From contig DBCW01000085.1 of NCBI GenBank assembly GCA_002293265.1, forward strand, positions 6,541-12,046: a DNA stretch of 5,506 bases. Direction: 5' to 3'. Of the stretch, positions 1-5,506 are shown in pieces. Source of the stretch: Eggerthellales bacterium UBA948. GTDB lineage: Bacteria; Actinomycetota; Coriobacteriia; Coriobacteriales; UBA8131. Each line of letters begins with the position of its first letter. The stretch's first letter is position 1. Position numbers and translations under genes: made by a program. The notes beneath the pieces are model-generated. The model made no database searches. It saw only the letters and a program-made list of their open reading frames with translations, and was not told where the DNA came from.

Positions 1-41
1 TGGCATCAGAAAACGTAGCAGTGAAAGTGGGGCTAGAATAA
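1..41 (+). CDS. C-terminal end of an unidentified upstream gene (partial)
   Basis: Reading in frame from base 3 gives the open tail ASENVAVKVGLE followed by TAA at 39-41. The other two frames do not work as an upstream gene end: frame 1 stops at 16-18, and frame 2 runs straight into the phosphatase gene. The last A of the stop is also the first A of the phosphatase ATG (TAATG). This is a classic translational-coupling junction and fits the tight spacing of the genes downstream, which is the main reason to believe the tail is real. Twelve residues are too few to identify the protein. In comparable phosphatase neighbourhoods the partner is often a von Willebrand A-domain protein or a Ser/Thr kinase, but nothing seen here proves either. 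Confidence 0.55.
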   Translation, partial: ASENVAVKVGLE

Positions 42-874
42 TGGCAAGTAGTACTACTCTTCCCGTTTATAAAGATGATGATGTGGCAACGCAGCGCTTT
101 ACAAAACCCGGTGCCCATTGCAGGATAACAACTGCTCAGGCCACTCATCTTGGTACGCGTAATACTCAACAAGACTCTGTGTTTGTATCGGACACTGCGC
201 ACTTTTTCCCCGATGAGCCTGCCAAGATTTTTGGTGTCATCTGTGACGGAATGGGCGGTCTGAGTGATGGGGCTGAAGCCGGTCGCATGGTAATAGACAG
301 CATAGTGCCGGCACTTGCAGAGATTTCCGGAGAAGATAATATCAGGCAGTTTTTCCGCGAGGAAATAATCAATGCAGACAAGGATGTGGCTGACGCTTTT
401 GGCGAGGGAGTTGCCGGTACGACTATTGTGGTGGCGTTACTATTTGGTCGTTGTTTTCATTGGTGCTCGGTAGGTGACAGCAGGATATATCTTATTAGAG
501 ATAAGGAGATCAGCCAGATATCAAGAGATCATAACTATGCACTGCAGTTGGCGCAAGATGTTGCTGACGGCAAGATTGCAGAAGAGGAAGCAAAACAACA
601 TCCTGAGAGAGAAGCATTGATCAGCTACGTAGGCTCCGGCAACGTAAGTCTGATAGATGCCAGCAGAGAGCCAATTATCCTGCACGGTGGCGACATTATA
701 CTGCTATGCAGTGACGGACTAACAAAGTCATTAAGCGACGAGGAGATCAAAGCGGTTGTCCTGGACAACTATGGTGATCTGGGTGAGACAGCACGTCTGC
801 TTCCACTGGTTGCTTTTGATACAGGCGGGGCAAAAGACAATACGTCGATCGTACTAATTCAATACTTCGAGTAA
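41..874 (+). CDS. PP2C-family Ser/Thr protein phosphatase
   Basis: This 277-residue protein is a single-domain PPM/PP2C phosphatase that would remove phosphate from phospho-Ser/Thr proteins using two Mn/Mg ions. Motifs appear in the family order: GTRNTQQDS (38-46) with metal ligand D45; VICDGMGG (66-73) with D69 and G70; GTT at 126-128; SVGDSRIYL (143-151); SRDHN (161-165); LLCSDGL (221-227) with D225; and AKDNTSIV (264-271) with D266 and N267. All four usual metal-binding Asp residues are present, so it should be active. One deviation is QQD where most relatives have NED or NQD. There is no signal peptide or membrane helix, so it is cytosolic. ATG at 41 is the first start codon in this frame inside the window, although the frame stays open to the window edge. 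The ribosome site is weak (GGGG at 29-32), which fits coupling to the upstream stop. Next to three FHA proteins, its likely role is reversing the phosphorylations those domains read. Confidence 0.95.
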   Translation: MASSTTLPVYKDDDVATQRFTKPGAHCRITTAQATHLGTRNTQQDSVFVSDTAHFFPDEPAKIFGVICDGMGGLSDGAEAGRMVIDSIVPALAEISGEDNIRQFFREEIINADKDVADAFGEGVAGTTIVVALLFGRCFHWCSVGDSRIYLIRDKEISQISRDHNYALQLAQDVADGKIAEEEAKQHPEREALISYVGSGNVSLIDASREPIILHGGDIILLCSDGLTKSLSDEEIKAVVLDNYGDLGETARLLPLVAFDTGGAKDNTSIVLIQYFE

Positions 875-893
875 GAAGCGGAAAGGAAAGGCT

Positions 894-1544
894 ATGAATC
901 TTACCAGGTGCAATAACGGGCATTTCTACGATGAGGACAAGCACAGTTCCTGCCCACACTGTGGCAACTTTGACCAAGGCGGCAAAGAGACGGTGGTGCT
1001 TGAGCGCAACGACAACGTAACGATCGCTGTTACTCAGCCTCAAAGTACACCGGCTGCAAATTTTGCTCCGGCTCCGGTGGCTGCGCAAACACTTAATGGA
1101 GTTGTTGAGCGAGCCAGCGCAAGCAGCGTTGTAGACGATGATTCGCCAACCATTGGCTACTACAAACGCGCCATAGGTGCCGAGCCGGTAGTAGGTTGGC
1201 TGGTCTGCATCAAGGGTAATCATTTTGGTGAGGACTTCCGCTTAAGATCCGGTAGAAACTTTATCGGTCGCTCAGCTGAGATGGATGTGTCTATCAAGGG
1301 CGACAGTTCTGTGGCAAGGGATAAGCATGCGGTCGTATTGTATGACCCAAAAAGCTCCACATTTTTGATTCAAGCCGGTGAATCCAAAGAGCTCTGCTAT
1401 CTAAATGACGAGCTGGTACTGGCCGGAGAGTCGCTAAAAGCCGGAGACGTAATCTCTGTTGGCGATACCAAGCTCAGGTTTGTTCCATGTTGCGACGGTG
1501 AGTTTAACTGGGACAAATTAGAAGCACCGGATAACGATAAGTAA
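894..1544 (+). CDS. zinc-ribbon-like N-terminus plus FHA domain protein
   Basis: This soluble protein of 216 residues has three parts. Residues 6-23 carry C6, H10, C20 and C23 (C-x3-H-x9-C-x2-C, in RCNNGHFYD...SCPHCG), which looks like a small zinc-binding knuckle. Residues 25-95 are a low-complexity Ala/Pro/Thr linker with candidate phospho-acceptor Thr residues (KETVVL with T33, DSPTIGYY with T86). Residues 98-198 are an FHA domain, a phosphothreonine-peptide reader: GRNFIGR (120-126), SVARDKHA (139-146), and YLNDE (169-173) in the asparagine-turn position. I recognise PVVGWLVCIKG and the C-terminal FVPCCDGEFNW as typical of a zinc-ribbon FHA family found mostly in anaerobic Gram-positives (from memory). 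The pocket Ser normally preceding Arg is Ala141, so phosphothreonine binding may be weakened. The ATG follows AGGA (884-887) at a 6-base spacing and lies 19 bases after the phosphatase stop. It is probably an adaptor or kinase substrate in the same pathway. Confidence 0.9.
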   Translation: MNLTRCNNGHFYDEDKHSSCPHCGNFDQGGKETVVLERNDNVTIAVTQPQSTPAANFAPAPVAAQTLNGVVERASASSVVDDDSPTIGYYKRAIGAEPVVGWLVCIKGNHFGEDFRLRSGRNFIGRSAEMDVSIKGDSSVARDKHAVVLYDPKSSTFLIQAGESKELCYLNDELVLAGESLKAGDVISVGDTKLRFVPCCDGEFNWDKLEAPDNDK

Positions 1545-1561
1545 AGGACGGGAGGTTCATT

Positions 1562-2518
1562 ATGCAACCCAATGGAGTATTTTCAGATTTTATTTCGTTT
1601 TGGAAGAATTATGCGAACTTTAAAGGCAGAACTCCAAGGCGCGGGTTTTGGATGGCGCAACTTTGGTTAGCTCTTATTTACATTGCCTTTGGATTGATTT
1701 CTGCAATCATATTAGCTGTCGGCTCACAGTCTTTAGAAAGTGTTTTAATTCTCCTCTTTATTGTCTATGGCATAATGTTTCTTTTCTTACTTGCGACCTT
1801 TATACCCAGCCTAGCCATATTGGTGCGTCGTCTGCACGACACAGGTAGAACTGCGCATTGGTTGTGGTTGACTTTTGGTCCGGCGATTGCACAGGTTGTG
1901 CTCTATGTAATACTTATCTTTCAGGTAGTCGGATCATTGTCAACCGCATCTCTGTTTTACATGGATCGTTATCTATCGATGTTTGCCGGCTGGATGATAA
2001 TTTTTGCCATACTGGGTCTTATTCAACTTGCTGCAGGCATTGTAATGTTTGTCTTTTGTTGTCTCCCCACCAGTCCAAACGCCATTGGTGTTTGTACACA
2101 CACCGGGCAAGGTGGCGCTACAACAAGAAAAGCCAACACATCTGCGCCTGCAAGAGGGAACACCGGCTACACAACTTATAGCAACACTCCCAGCCAATCC
2201 GGCGCAGCATCGATCATCTGCACCAAGGGCATGTACGCCAACGCATCATTTGCTATAAACGGTGGCGAAGAGCTCGTATTGGGTAGAGACGCAGCATATT
2301 CTCACGTTGTCATAGACAAGAATTCCGAGAAAGTAAGCCGCAAGCATGTCTCGATAACATTTGACCCCGGACGTAACTGCTACATGTGCACCGATCTATC
2401 ATCAAACGGCACATACAAAAACGACGGTGTACGTCTGCTGGCAAACGTTCCCACAGCAGTAGCCCGCGGAACAGTAATAAACCTAGGCAGCGCCCAAAAC
2501 AGCTTCCTACTAAAGTGA
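1562..2518 (+). CDS. DUF805 membrane protein fused to a C-terminal FHA domain
   Basis: This protein has 318 residues. Residues 10-170 match DUF805: the entry motif YANFKGRTPRRGFW (17-30) and the loop motif RRLHDTGRT (89-97) are characteristic, with four hydrophobic helices at about 32-53, 61-82, 103-124 and 144-167. Residues 170-215 form a flexible Thr/Ser/Gly-rich linker. Residues 216-318 are an FHA domain with canonical pThr-pocket signatures: LGRD (240-243), VSRKHV (258-263) and DLSSNGTY (278-285). An even number of helices places both termini in the cytoplasm (inference), where the FHA domain can meet phosphorylated partners. DUF805 has no established biochemical function. Stand-alone members are about 110-150 residues, so the FHA extension roughly doubles the protein. 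The start is supported by GGAGG at 1551-1555, 6 bases before ATG; the gap from the previous stop is 17 bases. A plausible role is a membrane anchor or scaffold for the exporter encoded next. The linker offers many candidate Thr phosphosites. Confidence 0.92.
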   Translation: MQPNGVFSDFISFWKNYANFKGRTPRRGFWMAQLWLALIYIAFGLISAIILAVGSQSLESVLILLFIVYGIMFLFLLATFIPSLAILVRRLHDTGRTAHWLWLTFGPAIAQVVLYVILIFQVVGSLSTASLFYMDRYLSMFAGWMIIFAILGLIQLAAGIVMFVFCCLPTSPNAIGVCTHTGQGGATTRKANTSAPARGNTGYTTYSNTPSQSGAASIICTKGMYANASFAINGGEELVLGRDAAYSHVVIDKNSEKVSRKHVSITFDPGRNCYMCTDLSSNGTYKNDGVRLLANVPTAVARGTVINLGSAQNSFLLK

Positions 2519-2525
2519 TAATCAT

Positions 2526-2530
2526 AAGGA
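2526..2530 (+). promoter_or_regulatory. ribosome binding site deciding a GTG start
   Basis: AAGGA at 2526-2530 lies 6 bases upstream of GTG at 2537. The first FHA domain begins within about 12 residues of this GTG, so any later start would cut into the domain. This supports GTG rather than ATG as the initiator of the FHA-ABC gene. Confidence 0.75.
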
Positions 2531-2536
2531 ACGGTT

Positions 2537-4840
2537 GTGACTGAGAACTACTCGCAAAATAACTATGGGGTCGTGCGTCTGACTATCTTTGACGAACAGC
2601 GCGATCCCATAGAAATAGATCTACGTTCATTTGGCAAAAGCGTCATCACCTTTGGGCGCGACCCAAACAACGACATCCGCCTAAACTCCGGTTATGTATC
2701 GCGTAGACACGGTCAGATCAGGCTGGAGAACGGCAGCTGCATTGTAGAGGATCTAGGCAGCAGCAACGGTCTTATCTTCAACGGAAAGCGCATTACAAGC
2801 AAGGTGCTTTCCAGTGGAGATAACGTTCGCATCGACCGCTTGGACGGTGCCACATCCGGTGGCGTATTGATGGTACTCACCTCTGAAGAGGGCGTGTCGT
2901 GGCGTGAAATAGAACTTGCAGGTCAAAGCGAAATTGTAATCGGTCGCGATAGCTCTTGCGACGTGGTGCTAGACCATGTAAGCATCTCCAGAAATCATGC
3001 CAAAGTGGTTTTGCTAAATGGCGAGTGGCACATTGTTGATAACGGCAGCACCAATGGAGTGGTGGTAAATAGGCGCAAGATCTCCGGCAGCGCAAAGCTC
3101 AAAGAGAAAGATCTCATCCTTATCACCAACTCCAAGCTCATCTTTGCCAACGGCAAGCTGGCATATTGTTGTTTTAAGAAGGGCATAAGCGTTGAAGCGC
3201 GCCACATCGTAAAGAGGGTAGACAAGGGTCAAAAAACCATCTGTGACGACGTGACCTTAAATATTGAGCCTTGCGAACTGGTAGCCATTGTTGGTGGCTC
3301 AGGCGCAGGCAAGTCTACCTTGATGAACTGTATCAGCGGCTATAGCCAGCCCACGGTAGGTGCAGTTACAGTAAATAATGTTGATCTTTACGAAAATTTT
3401 GCTGCACTAAAAAACATTATCGGCTATGTACCGCAGCAAGACATCGTCTTCGATAACCTCACCGTGGTAGACATGCTTAAATACGCAGCCAGACTGCGTC
3501 TACCCGATGACTTTACCCAGCCGGAGCGAGTAGCAGTAGTGCACAGCGTGATCGCCAGCGTAGAACTGACCGAACACAAAGACAAGCTGATCAAAAACTT
3601 AAGCGGCGGACAAAAAAAGCGCGCCAGCATAGCGGTTGAACTGCTTTCTGATCCCAACCTATTCTTCTTAGATGAGCCGGCATCCGGTCTGGATCCGGGC
3701 ACCGAGCGCAATTTAATGAAGACGCTAAAAACCATGACCAGAGACGGAAAAACGGTCATATTTGTAACACACAGCACCTTAAACCTGCACCTATGCGACA
3801 AGATAGTCTTCATGGGCGCAGGCGGGCATCTCTGTTTTTGCGGATCATACCAAGAAGCTCTGCGCTTCTTTGAGGTGGACGACATAGTAGATGTCTACAA
3901 CCTGATAACCGAAAGGCCGCAAGTTTATAAGGACAAATTCATCCGCAAAAACAGGCGTGGGGGAGAGCTAAATACAGGCTCATATACATCAGAAGGCATG
4001 CCCAAGCAAACAAACAAGCACTCGCGCCTCAGACAATTGCTGGTGCTATGCAAGCGCAACCTACACCTGATGATAAACGACAAAGTGCGCCTAATAATGC
4101 TTCTGGTGCAAGCCCCATTGCTGGCGTTTTTGATCTCACTGGTTGCCGACGACAAACAATTTGAACAATACGAAATAACCAAGAGTTTATTGTTCGCCGT
4201 ATCATGCTCGGCATTTTGGATAGGCATGCTCAACTCCATCCAAGAAATATGCAAAGAGCGAAACATCTTAAAACGCGAATACATGACCGGACTCAGACTT
4301 AACGGCTACGTAATATCAAAGCTAATAGTAATGGCAATGATCTGCGCAGTGCAGGCATTCTTACTAACGAGCGTATTTGTGCTGACAGTAGGACAACCCG
4401 AAGAAGGCATAGTAATGCCTGCATACTGGGAGCTATTACTAACCACATTCTTAACAATGCTGGCAGCCTCAGCCACAGGCATATTCGTATCATCCCTATT
4501 CAAAAACGCCGACAGAGCAATGACAGTAGCACCAATCCTACTTATGCCCCAACTATTATTCTCCGGCTTGATCTTCAAGCTGGAAGGAGCATCAGAACTA
4601 ATCTCATGGATAGCCGCATGCAGATTCTCAATGGAAGCCTACGGCACAACAGCAAACCTAAACAACCTACAAAACAGCCTACAAGAGCAAGGCTTCCTAA
4701 TAGAGCGAGAAGCAGAAACATACTACACATTCACCTCAGAACACTTCGCATTCGCGCTACTGATGCTAGCCACATTCGTAGTGGTATTCTCAGTTGCAGC
4801 AACAATAGTGCTAAGAAACATAAAAAAGGAGGGAAACTAA
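2537..4840 (+). CDS. FHA-FHA-ABC exporter (ATPase plus permease), Rv1747-like
   Basis: This 767-residue ABC half-transporter has its ATPase before its membrane domain (ABCG-like order). FHA-1 (about 12-114): FGRD 39-42, VSRRHG 54-59, DLGSSNG 72-78. FHA-2 (about 115-207): IGRD 135-138, ISRNHA 150-155, NGSTNG 169-174. Both pThr pockets look intact. ABC ATPase (about 220-450): Walker A GGSGAGKST 253-261, Q-loop Q300/Q301, signature LSGGQ 355-359, Walker B ending in D379-E380, D-loop SGLD 383-386, switch His412. The ABC2 permease has about six helices, near 519-537, 551-570, 595-618, 632-655, 662-680 and 737-759, with a large loop before the last. It should work as a dimer in the cytoplasmic membrane. 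The closest known architecture is M. tuberculosis Rv1747, controlled by the kinase PknF through its FHA domains and reported to affect phosphatidylinositol mannoside export. The substrate here is unknown and need not match. The two FHA domains abut, without Rv1747's long phosphorylated linker. The gene follows the DUF805-FHA stop by 18 bases. Its 3' third almost lacks NNT codons. Confidence 0.95.
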   Translation: MTENYSQNNYGVVRLTIFDEQRDPIEIDLRSFGKSVITFGRDPNNDIRLNSGYVSRRHGQIRLENGSCIVEDLGSSNGLIFNGKRITSKVLSSGDNVRIDRLDGATSGGVLMVLTSEEGVSWREIELAGQSEIVIGRDSSCDVVLDHVSISRNHAKVVLLNGEWHIVDNGSTNGVVVNRRKISGSAKLKEKDLILITNSKLIFANGKLAYCCFKKGISVEARHIVKRVDKGQKTICDDVTLNIEPCELVAIVGGSGAGKSTLMNCISGYSQPTVGAVTVNNVDLYENFAALKNIIGYVPQQDIVFDNLTVVDMLKYAARLRLPDDFTQPERVAVVHSVIASVELTEHKDKLIKNLSGGQKKRASIAVELLSDPNLFFLDEPASGLDPGTERNLMKTLKTMTRDGKTVIFVTHSTLNLHLCDKIVFMGAGGHLCFCGSYQEALRFFEVDDIVDVYNLITERPQVYKDKFIRKNRRGGELNTGSYTSEGMPKQTNKHSRLRQLLVLCKRNLHLMINDKVRLIMLLVQAPLLAFLISLVADDKQFEQYEITKSLLFAVSCSAFWIGMLNSIQEICKERNILKREYMTGLRLNGYVISKLIVMAMICAVQAFLLTSVFVLTVGQPEEGIVMPAYWELLLTTFLTMLAASATGIFVSSLFKNADRAMTVAPILLMPQLLFSGLIFKLEGASELISWIAACRFSMEAYGTTANLNNLQNSLQEQGFLIEREAETYYTFTSEHFAFALLMLATFVVVFSVAATIVLRNIKKEGN

Positions 4841-4859
4841 ACACAATGAAAACCCTCAC

Positions 4860-4887
4860 TGTCATCCTGAGCAAAGCCGAAGGATCC
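4860..4887. repeat. dispersed intergenic palindromic repeat (VILSEAKDL type)
   Basis: The 28-base element contains GTCATCCTGAGC, then AAAGCCGAAGGATCC. Its core is an imperfect palindrome, with ATCCT (4864-4868) pairing with AGGAT (4881-4885). I recognise it as a variant of a sequence that recurs between genes in many unrelated bacterial genomes and, when wrongly translated, gives peptides such as VILSEAKDL; here the frame reads TVILSKAEGSK. That identification is from memory. Only one copy is in this window, so dispersal in this genome is not shown. It begins 20 bases after the ABC gene stop, a typical operon-end location for such elements. Confidence 0.6.
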
Positions 4888-4897
4888 AAACGCAGAC

Positions 4898-4928
4898 TTT
4901 CTGAGCGACATCGGTTGTCGTCCAGAAA
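4898..4928 (+). other. strong hairpin downstream of the FHA-ABC operon
   Basis: TTTCTG (4898-4903) pairs with CAGAAA (4923-4928). Inside it, CGACA (4906-4910) pairs with TGTCG (4916-4920), leaving the 5-base loop TCGGT and a 2+2 internal mismatch (AG opposite TC, allowing one G-U). That gives 11 Watson-Crick pairs over 31 bases. No T-tract follows, so it is not a standard intrinsic terminator in this orientation. It could stabilise the 3' end of the operon mRNA, slow read-through into the next gene, or be the second arm of the adjacent repeat element. The rest of 4841-5004 shows no convincing promoter. Confidence 0.55.
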
Positions 4929-4994
4929 ATGCACAGAACGAAAGAAGCCAAACAGGCAGAAAAGTCAGTAAGCAAATGGATTAACAGCGGATGT

Positions 4995-5000
4995 GGAGGT
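4995..5000 (+). promoter_or_regulatory. ribosome binding site of the secreted-protein gene
   Basis: GGAGGT at 4995-5000 is a near-perfect anti-SD match, 4 bases before the ATG at 5005. The Lys/Arg-rich signal-peptide n-region begins directly after this ATG, which confirms the start. Confidence 0.8.
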
Positions 5001-5004
5001 AAAA

Positions 5005-5506
5005 ATGAAAAAAACAACCAAGCCGGGGAGAGAAAAACTTAGAAAGATAGCACGCAGAGCATACTGCACGCTACTAGCACTTATTCTGACAGTAAGTCTA
5101 ACACCAGTAGGAGCGATCACAGCCTATGCCAATACCGACATAACCCCTAAAGCTACAGCATCAAGTATCGTGTTGGTAACCCAAGGCGCAGGTAATCTTA
5201 CGATAAATAATAAATGGCAATCTAGTGTGACTGTTTCCCAGCAGGGACTTTCGACAAAAACAATTAACAGTTACGCATCACTAAGCTTGAGTGTTTCTGC
5301 AAGTCAAGTGATAGTAATAACTGAATCAATTCCGGGGGAAACATTTAGAAGCTGGAACAGCGACTACAATCCTTTGGTGACCGGTGTGAAATGTGCTATA
5401 ACATCAATGCCCAGTATGTCTGCTTTCACAGTTGATGCTACGGGAAAGCAAGCTAGTCATGCTTTTTTCTATGGCTTTAACAACGGAGGAAGCTTAACAT
5501 CTCTAC
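5005..5506 (+). CDS. secreted surface-type protein, N-terminal part (cut by window end)
   Basis: The frame is open from ATG 5005 to the window end: 167 complete codons with no stop. Residues 1-18 are strongly basic (MKKTTKPGREKLRKIARR), residues 19-33 are hydrophobic, and AYA at 40-42 followed by N43 is a good signal peptidase I site, so the product is exported by Sec. No lipobox Cys is seen. The mature part is rich in Ser, Thr, Val and Asn and looks like beta-structured surface protein. I do not recognise residues 43-150. The last visible stretch, HAFFYGFNNGGSLTSL (152-167), resembles the unit of BspA-like (DUF285-type) surface repeats, in which GSLTSL-like segments recur; this is from memory and rests on one partial unit. 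The gene lies 164 bases beyond the exporter gene, past a repeat and a hairpin, so it may be a separate transcription unit. It could be an adhesin, but function is unproven. Confidence 0.85.
   Translation, partial: MKKTTKPGREKLRKIARRAYCTLLALILTVSLTPVGAITAYANTDITPKATASSIVLVTQGAGNLTINNKWQSSVTVSQQGLSTKTINSYASLSLSVSASQVIVITESIPGETFRSWNSDYNPLVTGVKCAITSMPSMSAFTVDATGKQASHAFFYGFNNGGSLTSL

Noticed and set aside
894..967. The N-terminal C-x3-H-x9-C-x2-C motif read as a DNA-binding zinc finger.
   Set aside because: The motif is a short zinc-knuckle type common in FHA adaptor proteins. Nothing else supports DNA binding, so only metal binding is suggested.
747..1223. A 158-codon open frame on the minus strand across the phosphatase end and FHA gene start.
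   Set aside because: It lies opposite two well-supported genes and crosses their junction, and its translation is Cys/Arg/Ser-rich without recognisable motifs. It is a shadow frame.
3424..3885. A 153-codon open frame on the minus strand inside the ABC ATPase region.
   Set aside because: It is antisense to the most conserved ATPase motifs (signature, Walker B, H-loop), and the peptide is low-complexity Ser/Arg/Cys. Its openness follows from the codon bias of the sense strand.
4846..4971. A 41-codon ATG frame between the exporter and the secreted protein, preceded by AAGGAGG at 4826-4832.
   Set aside because: The frame reads through the intergenic repeat (TVILSKAEGSK) and the hairpin and is strongly basic without any domain. 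The SD-like sequence encodes the Lys-Glu-Gly end of the exporter and lies 13 bases from the ATG, too far for good initiation. It looks like a typical spurious repeat translation.
4606..4971. A 121-codon plus-strand frame overlapping the exporter end and the spacer.
   Set aside because: Most of it is an out-of-frame reading of the last permease helix region, and the rest is the repeat-derived frame. It has no ribosome site at its start and no domain.
4929..5004. A possible sigma-A promoter for the secreted-protein gene.
   Set aside because: No -35/-10 pair with acceptable spacing is visible. TTGTCG near 4915 has no good -10 partner about 17 bases on, and ATGGATTAAC near 4976 lacks a -35.

Overview
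The window carries one tight, co-directional gene block (+ strand) built around phosphothreonine signalling, followed by the start of a secreted surface-type protein. Base composition looks roughly balanced by eye. Ribosome binding sites are strong and AGGAGG-like. The host cannot be named from this sequence. The zinc-ribbon FHA protein, the DUF805-FHA fusion and the secreted protein resemble families I associate with anaerobic Gram-positive bacteria (Clostridia or Coriobacteriia type). That assignment is from memory and tentative.

Layout: (1) the last 12 codons of an unidentified upstream gene, whose TAA shares its final A with the ATG of (2), a PP2C-type Ser/Thr protein phosphatase (41-874) with all four expected metal-binding Asp residues; (3) a soluble protein with an N-terminal zinc-knuckle-like motif and a C-terminal FHA domain (894-1544); (4) a four-helix DUF805 membrane protein fused to an FHA domain (1562-2518); (5) an ABC exporter half-molecule with two tandem FHA domains, an ABC ATPase and an ABC2-type permease (2537-4840), in the architecture of Mycobacterium tuberculosis Rv1747. 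Gaps between genes 2-5 are only 17-19 bases, so they almost certainly form one transcript. A 164-base spacer (4841-5004) holds a dispersed-repeat-like palindrome and a second strong hairpin. It is followed by (6) a secreted protein with a signal peptide (from 5005), cut by the window edge. Its last visible residues look like the first unit of a BspA-like surface repeat.

Proposed working model (inference): a Ser/Thr kinase outside the window phosphorylates Thr residues in the flexible linkers of the FHA proteins. The four FHA domains encoded here assemble a phospho-dependent membrane complex on the DUF805 protein and the ABC exporter, and the PP2C phosphatase resets it. The kinase, the exported substrate and the regulatory logic are not visible. 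The parts belong to known families, but this combination (PP2C, zinc-ribbon FHA, DUF805-FHA, FHA-FHA-ABC) is the most system-like content of the window.

A separate signal is a sharp change in codon use. The last ~177 codons of the ABC gene almost completely avoid codons ending in T, whereas the DUF805 part of the preceding gene and the following secreted-protein gene use them freely.
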